DNA from: Bryobacteraceae bacterium
Lineage (GTDB): Bacteria; Acidobacteriota; Terriglobia; Bryobacterales; Bryobacteraceae
Length of the DNA stretch: 6,046 nucleotides
Direction: 5' to 3'
NCBI GenBank assembly: GCA_030044325.1
Contig: JASHWA010000489.1
Location: 1 to 6,046 of the forward strand
A program made the translations under genes and the position numbers. Positions 1-5,326 of the stretch are shown piece by piece. Numbering within the stretch: position 1 is the first letter of the stretch; each line of letters opens with the position of its first letter. The notes under the pieces are model-generated. The model worked only from the letters and a program-made list of their open reading frames with translations, was not told where the DNA came from and did no database searches.

Positions 1-593
1 TCCGCGCGCAGATCCTGATAGTGGTCGGTCGGCGGGACCGGAAAATATCCCTCCTTATAACGCGGCCGGTAGCCGAGATTATTCGTTTCCCGGCTCGAAT
101 TCCAGCGCCCCTCTTCGGCGTCGATGAAGTAGTAGCCCTCGTGCGCGTTCTGATCGAAGCGCACGTTGTCGAAGATGAAAAACTCGGCTTCCGCGCCGAA
201 ATACGCCGTATCGGCCAGGCCCGAATTCTTCAGATACATCTCGGCCTTGCGTGCGATCCAGCGCGGGTCGCGATCGTAGTGCTGGCGCGTGATCGGATCG
301 ATCACGTCGCAGGTCATCACCAGCGTGCGCGTTTCATAAAACGGATCGATGTAAGCGGTGGTCGGATCGGGGATGAGCAGCATGTCGCTCTCATTGATGG
401 CGGCCCACCCGCGGATGCTCGACCCGTCCATTCCAAAGCCCTGCTCGAAAGAGTCCTCTTCAAGCTCGCTGATGGGATAGGAGACGTGGTGTTGCAATCC
501 GGGCAGATCCGTGAAGCGCAGATCCACCTGCTTGGCTTCGTGCTTCTTTGCGTATTCGAGGACGTCTTTCGGCGTCTTGGCTGCGTGGCTCAT
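1..593 (-). CDS. glnA: Type I glutamine synthetase, N-terminal part (3' end outside window)
   Basis: Glutamine synthetase makes glutamine from glutamate, ammonia and ATP in the cytoplasm, as a dodecamer. The window holds the first 197 residues of an expected ~470. Residues ~15-98 are the beta-grasp domain, including the DGSS signature (D56-S59) followed by INESDML, where D56 would complete the neighbour's active site. The catalytic domain then begins, with GAEAEFFIFD carrying the metal-ligand glutamates E135 and E137. Near the window edge is the block GYFPVPPTDHYQDLR (182-196), typical of bacterial GSI. The start is the ATG at 591-593; no good Shine-Dalgarno sequence precedes it (CTATCCTCTAGTGAT). 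The residue before DGSS is Met where Phe is usual. The adenylylation tyrosine near the C-terminus lies outside the window, so that mode of control cannot be judged. The gene diverges from the hydrolase gene; no sigma-54 promoter was seen. Confidence 0.97.
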   Translation of the reverse strand, partial: MSHAAKTPKDVLEYAKKHEAKQVDLRFTDLPGLQHHVSYPISELEEDSFEQGFGMDGSSIRGWAAINESDMLLIPDPTTAYIDPFYETRTLVMTCDVIDPITRQHYDRDPRWIARKAEMYLKNSGLADTAYFGAEAEFFIFDNVRFDQNAHEGYYFIDAEEGRWNSSRETNNLGYRPRYKEGYFPVPPTDHYQDLRA

Positions 594-710
594 ATCACTA
601 GAGGATAGCCGGTTGCGAAGCGCCGCGGGGATAGAAAATTTGAATGAGAGCGATAAGCGCCGGCTGATCCGATCTTGCCTGAATTCTTGTCGCCCTACGC
701 ACTGCGCATC

Positions 711-740
711 TTGTCGGCGCAGGCGAAAAAGGAGTATACA
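711..740 (+). promoter_or_regulatory. Candidate sigma-70-like promoter for the hydrolase gene
   Basis: TTGTCG (711-716) and TATACA (735-740) are separated by 18 bases, giving 4/6 and 5/6 matches to the -35 and -10 consensus. Transcription would begin at about 746-748, on the ATG itself, which would make the mRNA leaderless and conflicts with the Shine-Dalgarno sequence found at the same place. The match may therefore be chance. Confidence 0.2.
728..734 (+). promoter_or_regulatory. Ribosome binding site of the hydrolase gene
   Basis: AAAGGAG lies 11 bases before the ATG at 746. The spacing is slightly long but the match to anti-Shine-Dalgarno is good. It supports the 746 start, which also yields a sensible signal peptide. 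It is the clearest ribosome binding site in the window. Confidence 0.5.
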
Positions 741-745
741 GGATC

Positions 746-2272
746 ATGCTCAGAAGACTCTTTTTCTTCGCCCTGGCAGGCTCGCTTTCGATCGCGCAGG
801 ATACAGGCCGGATGGACGACGCGGTTCGCTCCTTCATCCCCAATCACTTCATGGGAACGGTGCTGGTCGCGCGCGGCGATAAGGTCCTGTTCAGCAAGGG
901 CTACGGATTCGCCAATCTCGAATGGGACATCCCCAACACGCCCGATACCAAATTTCGCATCGGATCGATCTCCAAACAGTTCACCGCCGTGCTGATCCTG
1001 AAGCTGGAAGAGCAGGGAAAGCTCAGCGTGAACGACCCGTTGAAAAAGTACATTCCGGACCAGCCTGCGGCGTGGGATAAAATCACACTTTTTAATCTTC
1101 TGACGCACACTTCCGGGCTTCCGGACTATACCGGCCTGCCGGATTACCCCAAGCTCCAGACGCTCCCCACCACGCCCGGCGAGATCATGGCGCGGTTCCG
1201 CGACAAACCGCTCGAATTTCAGCCCGGCGAGAAGATGAAATATTGCAACTCCGGCTACGTCGTCTTAACGTACGTGATCGAAAAGGTCACGGGCGGGAGT
1301 TATGAGAAATTTTTGCAGGATCAGATCCTGACGCCCGTGGGACTGAAGGACACCGGCTACGATTCGGCCGCACATGTGATTCGCCATCGCGCCATCGGGT
1401 ATCTGCTGAACTCCAACAATGAAATCGAGACCTCGCATTTTGTCGACATGACCGTTCCGCAGGGCGCGGGCGCCCTCTACTCGACCACGGAAGATCTGCT
1501 CAAATGGGAGCTCGCTCTGTTCGGAGGAAAAATTTTGCAGCCCGCTTCGCTCGTGAAGATGACCACGCCGTTCCTGCGAAACTACGGCTTTGGTCTGTTC
1601 ATTCGAGACGATCATGGCCGCAAAATGATCGAGCACAGCGGCGGGATCGACGGCTTCAACACGGATCTTGCCTATTATCCCGATGAGAAGCTGACCATCG
1701 TCGTTTTCCGCAACGTCAACACGCGCTGGCGCCAGACCGACATCACCGCGAAGCTCGCGGCGGTGTATTTCGGCGACCCGGTCGCCATCGACGCGCCCTC
1801 GCGCGCGCGGACCCAGGACGTGAGCTCGATGGGCGCGATTGTCGCGGCTCTTTATGACGTGATCTCCGGACCGGCGGGCCAGAAGCGCGATTGGGATCGT
1901 TTCCGCTCCCTGTTCGTTCCTTCGGCGCATCTGATTCCCACCGTGCGCCAGCCCTCCGGCGAGTTCGGCACGCGGCCTTATACGGTGGACGGCTACGCGC
2001 TCGCCGTTGGCCCGGGTCTCGAACGATCCGGATTTTTCGAAAAAGAGGTCGCGCGGCGCGTGGAGACCTTCGGCAACATCGCGCAACTGTTCAGCACCTA
2101 CGAATCACGCCGCAATCCCGGCGATTCGAAACCGTTTGCCCGCGGGATTAACAGTATCCAGTTGATGAACGACGGCGCGCGCTGGTGGATTGTCGACGTC
2201 TACTGGCAGGCCGAGCGCGCCGACAATCCCATTCCGGCGGAGTTTTTACCGCGCGGCCAGACAAAACCCTGA
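746..2272 (+). CDS. Exported serine beta-lactamase-family hydrolase with C-terminal NTF2-like domain
   Basis: 508 residues. Residues 1-17 (RR, then a hydrophobic stretch ending SIA) look like a Sec signal peptide with no lipobox, so the product is probably periplasmic or secreted. Residues ~23-345 have the class C beta-lactamase/DD-peptidase fold (Pfam Beta-lactamase, PF00144). The nucleophile motif is S74-I-S-K77, the second motif Y166-C-N168, and H297-S-G299 stands in place of KTG. LLTHTSGLPDY (118-128) and PQGAGALYSTTEDLLKW (238-254) are typical family blocks. Such proteins are often esterases, D-aminopeptidases or peptidases rather than true beta-lactamases; the substrate cannot be read from sequence. 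Residues ~359-500 form a second domain (ALYDVISGP, RDWDRFRSLF, ETFGNIAQLFSTYESR, GINSIQL, RWWIVDVYW) that resembles a stand-alone NTF2/SnoaL-like family I recall from memory. The start ATG has AAAGGAG upstream. The gene appears monocistronic: a divergent gene precedes it and a palindrome follows. Confidence 0.93.
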   Translation: MLRRLFFFALAGSLSIAQDTGRMDDAVRSFIPNHFMGTVLVARGDKVLFSKGYGFANLEWDIPNTPDTKFRIGSISKQFTAVLILKLEEQGKLSVNDPLKKYIPDQPAAWDKITLFNLLTHTSGLPDYTGLPDYPKLQTLPTTPGEIMARFRDKPLEFQPGEKMKYCNSGYVVLTYVIEKVTGGSYEKFLQDQILTPVGLKDTGYDSAAHVIRHRAIGYLLNSNNEIETSHFVDMTVPQGAGALYSTTEDLLKWELALFGGKILQPASLVKMTTPFLRNYGFGLFIRDDHGRKMIEHSGGIDGFNTDLAYYPDEKLTIVVFRNVNTRWRQTDITAKLAAVYFGDPVAIDAPSRARTQDVSSMGAIVAALYDVISGPAGQKRDWDRFRSLFVPSAHLIPTVRQPSGEFGTRPYTVDGYALAVGPGLERSGFFEKEVARRVETFGNIAQLFSTYESRRNPGDSKPFARGINSIQLMNDGARWWIVDVYWQAERADNPIPAEFLPRGQTKP

Positions 2273-2297
2273 CGCGCGGATTTTCGGTACGCTTTGC

Positions 2298-2374
2298 TTA
2301 AACCGCTCCCTACGGTCGCGGCTCGGGGAGGAGCGGAGTGCCGACACAGAGCCGCGACCACAGGGAGCGGTTAA
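2298..2374. repeat. Long imperfect palindrome, probable dispersed intergenic repeat
   Basis: The left arm (2298-2324) and right arm (2349-2374) are inverted copies around a 24-base GC-rich loop. GGTCGCGGCTC (2314-2324) pairs perfectly with 2349-2359. After a 2x2 mismatch, CCGCTCCCT (2303-2311) pairs with 2362-2370, and the A/T ends extend the stem further. It lies 25 bases after the hydrolase stop and 49 bases before the xseA start. The wording, including the loop with GAGGAGCGGAGTGCCGACAC, matches a repeat I remember as common between genes in Solibacter-like acidobacteria; this is memory, not a search. Its likely nature is a REP/MITE-type element. It could also act as a bidirectional terminator or mRNA-stabilising hairpin, although no T-run follows. 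Confidence 0.75.
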
Positions 2375-2423
2375 GGAAATCGGAAATCAACGCACGTTCC
2401 CTGGCAAAGCCCTAAACTGAAAC

Positions 2424-3761
2424 GTGGAGCAGATCGCGCTCAACTGGGGTTCGGAACCCAACCTTTATTCGGTAAGCGAGCTGACGGCCGCCATGCGCAC
2501 GACGCTCGCGCGCGAGTTCAGCGACATCTGGGTGTCCGGCGAAATCTCCGGCACCAAGCTTCCGCCCAGCGGTCATTATTACTTCACGCTCAAGGATGAA
2601 GAGGCCCAGCTTCGCTGCGTCTGCTATCGCATGACCGCGCGCTATCTCAAGTTCAAACCGCAGGACGGGATCGCGGTGCTGGTGCGCGGGCGCATCGACG
2701 TTTACGATCAGCGCGGCGAAGTGCAGGTGATCGTCGATGCCATCGAGCCGCAGGGCCACGGCGCGCTGCAACTCGCCTTCGAGCAGTTGAAAAAGAAACT
2801 GGCGATGGAGGGGCTCTTTGAGCCGTCCCGAAAACGGCCCATCCCCGCGATGCCGGAGCGCATCGGAATCGTGACGTCGCCTTCGGGCGCGGTGATTCGC
2901 GACATGCTGAACATTCTGGAGCGGCGATTTCCCGGCCGGCACATCCGAATCTATCCGGCGCAGGTGCAGGGCGAAGGATCGGTCGAGCAGGTGGTCGCGG
3001 GGATCGAGTATTTCAGCCGCTCGGGATGGGCGGAAGTGGTGATTGTCGCGCGCGGCGGCGGATCGCTCGAAGATCTGTGGACGTTCAATGAAGAATCGCT
3101 GGCGCGCGCGATCGCGGAATCCTCGGTTCCGGTGATTTCCGCGGTGGGCCACGAGACCGATTTCACCATCGCCGATTTCGTCGCGGATCTGCGCGCGCCC
3201 ACGCCTTCGGCGGCGGCCGAACTGGTGATCGTGACGCGCGAAAGCGTGGAGGATCGCGTCGGCGGCTGCGAGATCAAGCTGCGGCAGGCCATGCGGCTGC
3301 ACCTGGCGCTGCTCGGGCGCCGCTTTCACGCGCTGGCCGTCGATCAGGCGCGCTTGCATCGGGCCATCGGCAAGCAGATGCAGAAAGTGGACGAGCTCGA
3401 TTACGGTCTGCGCGACCTCTGGCGCGCGATCGCCGGTTCGCGCCGGCGGAAACTCGATTCGCTCGCCGGGCGCGTCGCGCAGCAGGACGTTCGCCTTCGT
3501 TTCGCGCGCATCGGGCAGCGGCTGGACGCATGCGAAGCCTCGCTCGAACAGCGTATGCGGCTGCGGCTCAGCCGCGCGCGCGGCTCGCTCGCCGAACTCG
3601 ACGCGCACCTGCGCCAGTTGAGCCCGCTCAAGACGCTCGAGCGCGGCTACGCGATCGTGCAGCGCGACGGCCGCGTAGTGAAGTCGCCGCAGGACGCGCC
3701 CGCCGGATCGGAGGTGAGGATTCGCCTCGCGGCAGGCGAATTGAACGCGGAGATCACCTGA
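2424..3761 (+). CDS. xseA: Exodeoxyribonuclease VII large subunit
   Basis: Catalytic subunit of exonuclease VII, which degrades single-stranded DNA from both ends into acid-soluble oligonucleotides and acts with several small XseB subunits in repair. It has 445 residues, close to the 456 of E. coli. Residues ~13-108 are the N-terminal OB-fold (YSVSELTAAMR, WVSGEISG, GHYYFTLKD). Residues ~130-330 hold the nuclease core: IGIVTSPSGAVIRD (D160), VIVARGGGSLEDLW (R210) and AVGHETDFTIADF (H243, D246). These four correspond, with an offset of five, to D155, R205, H238 and D241 implicated in E. coli catalysis. Residues ~260-400 are long charged helices (coiled coil for XseB binding), and LERGYAIV...G begins the C-terminal segment. 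The start is GTG, one codon after an in-frame TGA at 2418-2420; the next in-frame ATG (codon 24) would cut into the OB-fold. No clear Shine-Dalgarno is present. xseB is not in the window. Confidence 0.97.
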   Translation: MEQIALNWGSEPNLYSVSELTAAMRTTLAREFSDIWVSGEISGTKLPPSGHYYFTLKDEEAQLRCVCYRMTARYLKFKPQDGIAVLVRGRIDVYDQRGEVQVIVDAIEPQGHGALQLAFEQLKKKLAMEGLFEPSRKRPIPAMPERIGIVTSPSGAVIRDMLNILERRFPGRHIRIYPAQVQGEGSVEQVVAGIEYFSRSGWAEVVIVARGGGSLEDLWTFNEESLARAIAESSVPVISAVGHETDFTIADFVADLRAPTPSAAAELVIVTRESVEDRVGGCEIKLRQAMRLHLALLGRRFHALAVDQARLHRAIGKQMQKVDELDYGLRDLWRAIAGSRRRKLDSLAGRVAQQDVRLRFARIGQRLDACEASLEQRMRLRLSRARGSLAELDAHLRQLSPLKTLERGYAIVQRDGRVVKSPQDAPAGSEVRIRLAAGELNAEIT

Positions 3762-4253
3762 TCACCGCGGCACGTACTGCGGCTGCGGAACCAGGCGCAG
3801 AAATCGTCCCACGGCTTTGATCGCTCTCTTGGCGCGGCTTTCCGGTTTCGCCGCCGGTTCGTCTTCAGAATCGCGAATCGCGATCACCGGTTCGACCGCG
3901 GCGGGAGCGGGCTTCGCTACCACCGGAGGATTCTCTACCGCGCTCGCCGGCGGATCCTCCGTTTTCGCTGCGGGCGGCTTTACAACCGGAGGCTTCCTCA
4001 GCGGCGCGGCCACGCGATTCGCCGCTCGGCGCGCCGGCGGAGGCGGCGGAATCGCGGGCCCCGACCAGATATCGCGAGCCGCAGCGGCCGGCCGCGCGCG
4101 TTTCGGTGGAGGCGGAGGGTCGTGCGGAATCTCGCGCGGAACCTCGCGTGAAATCCGGTACGCGGCGACGCCGCCGAACAGCAGCGCAAGCAGAATCCCG
4201 CCGACCCGCAGACCTCGCACAATATCGTCGCCGAGCATTCCACTCGATTCCAT
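3762..4253 (-). CDS. Small single-pass membrane protein with proline/alanine-rich tail, function unknown
   Basis: I do not recognise a family. From the ATG at 4251-4253 the product is 163 residues. A short N-terminal part (MESSGMLGDDIVRGLR) precedes one hydrophobic segment (VGGILLALLFGGVAAY, ~17-32). A long tail follows, rich in Pro, Ala, Lys and Arg, with PPPPP runs, PPVVKPP and a paired ENPPVVAKP, ending in a basic, possibly helical stretch (SRAKRAIKAVGRFLRL). The layout recalls the TonB N-terminal half (anchor plus periplasmic Pro-rich spacer), but no TonB C-terminal domain is present. The start is uncertain: an in-frame GTG at 4313 adds 20 basic residues, an ATG at 4238 removes five, and none has a good Shine-Dalgarno. 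The opposite strand is also open here, but encodes a Gly/Ser/Ala-rich product typical of an antisense shadow. The stop abuts that of xseA. The gene lies downstream of the TPR gene on the same strand and may share its transcript. Confidence 0.62.
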   Translation of the reverse strand: MESSGMLGDDIVRGLRVGGILLALLFGGVAAYRISREVPREIPHDPPPPPKRARPAAAARDIWSGPAIPPPPPARRAANRVAAPLRKPPVVKPPAAKTEDPPASAVENPPVVAKPAPAAVEPVIAIRDSEDEPAAKPESRAKRAIKAVGRFLRLVPQPQYVPR

Positions 4254-4317
4254 CGGCCCGATTCGAGCTCCGCGCGAGCGGGTTTTGTGCTTAGGCCCGC
4301 TTACGCGAATCACTGTA

Positions 4318-4353
4318 AGACCATTGGGGGGGTCGCCTGTTAACGAATGGTCT
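4318..4353. repeat. Short inverted repeat between the TPR and membrane-protein genes
   Basis: AGACCATT (4318-4325) and AATGGTCT (4346-4353) form a perfect 8-base inverted repeat around a 20-base loop containing a G-run (C-run on the minus strand) and GTTAAC. It lies 11 bases beyond the stop of the TPR gene and upstream of the membrane-protein gene. It could be a weak terminator or attenuator, or an operator, but no U-run follows on either strand. An 8-base match could also be chance. Confidence 0.35.
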
Positions 4354-4364
4354 GCGACACGCCC

Positions 4365-4862
4365 CTAGTCTTCAAACGCCGGCTCGAATTGTTCCTCGCC
4401 GCGCGGGCGCAGCTCGCGGTTGCGCATCAGGATTCGCGCGCAGGTGTTCCAGCGCAGGATCGCGTCGTCGTTTCCCGCCGGCCTCAGCGATTCGGCGCGA
4501 TCGTAATGCTCCATCGCCTCGCGCAGCGACTGGTATGCGGTGAATCCCGCGCCGGGCGCGCCCTGCCGCAACAGCGCGTCGGCCCAGCGTTCGGCGATGA
4601 TGCCGGCGTAATAAGCCCGCTCGTATTCGCTTCTGAGCTGCGGCAGCACTTCGCGGGCGCGCGATTGCGAAACGCCGTTGCCGAACTGGTCGGTGAGGCT
4701 CAGCAGCAGCATGACCAGCGCTTGCGCGTTTTCCGGATCCACGCGCAACACATCCAGGCAGATGCTTTCCGCCTGCCAGGGTTCGTTCAAAAGACGATAC
4801 CGTTCCACTTTCGCGAGCGCTTCCGGAATCGCATCGCGGGAGATAGGCTTCAACTCGAACAT
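4365..4862 (-). CDS. Small tetratricopeptide-repeat-like protein, function unknown
   Basis: 165 residues, predicted soluble with no signal peptide or membrane segment, so probably cytoplasmic. It looks all-helical with TPR-type spacing. Residues ~12-60 (AIPEALAKVERYRLL, WQAESICLDVLRVDPENAQAL) include the A-x6-DPEN turn typical of a TPR helix pair. Residues ~79-128 (EYERAYYAGIIAERWADALL, then AMEHYDRAESLRP) form a second pair ending in a canonical Pro. The acidic tail ends GEEQFEPAFED. TPRs mediate protein-protein contacts, but the partner is unknown. The start is the ATG at 4860-4862. The frame stays open for 350 more codons upstream, but that part is antisense to the VOC gene and overlaps sdhB in another frame, so the short form is preferred. 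No Shine-Dalgarno precedes the ATG. The gene is divergent from the VOC gene with 27 bases between starts, and is followed on the same strand by the proline-rich membrane-protein gene. Confidence 0.8.
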   Translation of the reverse strand: MFELKPISRDAIPEALAKVERYRLLNEPWQAESICLDVLRVDPENAQALVMLLLSLTDQFGNGVSQSRAREVLPQLRSEYERAYYAGIIAERWADALLRQGAPGAGFTAYQSLREAMEHYDRAESLRPAGNDDAILRWNTCARILMRNRELRPRGEEQFEPAFED

Positions 4863-4889
4863 GCGACTACTATATCGGAAAATGAAAAC
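4863..4889. promoter_or_regulatory. 27-base AT-rich divergent intergenic region, possible shared promoter core
   Basis: The only sequence between the TPR and VOC start codons is AT-rich, unlike its surroundings. On the minus strand TATAGT (4874-4869) is a 5/6 match to a -10 box, 6 bases before the TPR start. On the plus strand TATATC (4871-4876) is a weaker -10 candidate. Neither has a convincing -35 at 16-18 bases. Any -35 would have to lie inside the opposite gene, and the TPR mRNA would be leaderless or nearly so. Confidence 0.3.
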
Positions 4890-5321
4890 ATGCCTCACGC
4901 CAACGTCAAGCAGGCGGTCCCGTTCTTCGGAGTCACCAATATGGAAAGCTCCCTGGGCTTTTATGTTGTCGGGCTGGGCTTTGAAATGATGAGGTGGTGG
5001 ATTCCCGACCGCCCGCAAGACAAACCCGATGGCAGGATTCGCTGGTGCCGGCTCGAGCGCGGAGGCGTGGCGCTCATGCTTCAGGAATTCCTGCCGGAGC
5101 GGCGGCCCAAGGAAACGCTGGGCACGGGAGTGTCGCTTAGCTTCACGTGCGAGGATGCGCTGGCGCTGTATCGCGAATTCAAGTCGCGCGGAATCGAGCC
5201 GCGAAAACGTCCCTTCGTCGGAAACCGTCTGTGGGTGGTTCCGCTCACCGATCCCGACGGCTATCACCTCGAATTCGCCAGCCCGACCGATGCGCCGGAA
5301 GAAAGCGAGCTCGAAGAATAG
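4890..5321 (+). CDS. VOC-superfamily (glyoxalase/bleomycin-resistance fold) protein
   Basis: 143 residues, the usual size for a single-domain, two-module VOC protein (Pfam Glyoxalase, PF00903). The first beta-alpha-beta module covers residues ~7-65 (AVPFFGVTNMESSLGFY, GLGFEMM, RWCRLERGGVALMLQE). The second covers ~78-131 (GTGVSLSFTCEDALALYREFKSRGIEP, then VVPLTDPDGYHLEFASP). The glutamate of YHLEF (E128) matches the usual C-terminal metal ligand. The first strand has Ala-Val-Pro-Phe where metal-binding members often have His, so metal binding is doubtful. Members include glyoxalases, dioxygenases and antibiotic-binding proteins; the specific role cannot be told. The tail is acidic (EESELEE). 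The ATG at 4890 fits the fold; the frame is open further upstream, but only antisense to the TPR gene. GGAAAA at 4877-4882 is a poor ribosome binding site. The stop lies 5 bases from that of sdhB, which converges on it. Confidence 0.9.
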   Translation: MPHANVKQAVPFFGVTNMESSLGFYVVGLGFEMMRWWIPDRPQDKPDGRIRWCRLERGGVALMLQEFLPERRPKETLGTGVSLSFTCEDALALYREFKSRGIEPRKRPFVGNRLWVVPLTDPDGYHLEFASPTDAPEESELEE

Positions 5322-5326
5322 CCCGA

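Noticed and set aside
21..608. Plus-strand open frame of 195 codons at the left edge
   Set aside because: It is antisense to glutamine synthetase, which is unmistakable on the minus strand.
594..745. Possible sigma-54/NtrC promoter or regulatory RNA upstream of glnA
   Set aside because: No TGGCAC-N5-TTGC element or convincing hairpin was found on the minus strand; weak -10-like words only.
1265..2086. Minus-strand open frame of 273 codons opposite the hydrolase gene
   Set aside because: Composition is typical of antisense to a GC-rich gene, and the hydrolase frame has all its family motifs.
2412..3608. Long minus-strand open frame (398 codons) opposite xseA
   Set aside because: It is antisense to a clear xseA gene; its product is Arg/Ala/His-rich with no recognisable domain, as expected of a GC-rich shadow frame.
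3817..4368. Plus-strand 183-codon frame opposite the proline-rich membrane protein
   Set aside because: It is Gly/Ser/Ala/Thr-rich with no signal or membrane pattern. The minus-strand product has a clean membrane anchor and a coherent layout, though this choice is not certain.
4347..4889. N-terminal extension of the VOC frame, giving a 324-residue protein
   Set aside because: The extra part lies antisense to the TPR gene and has no domain; the 143-residue form matches the normal VOC length.
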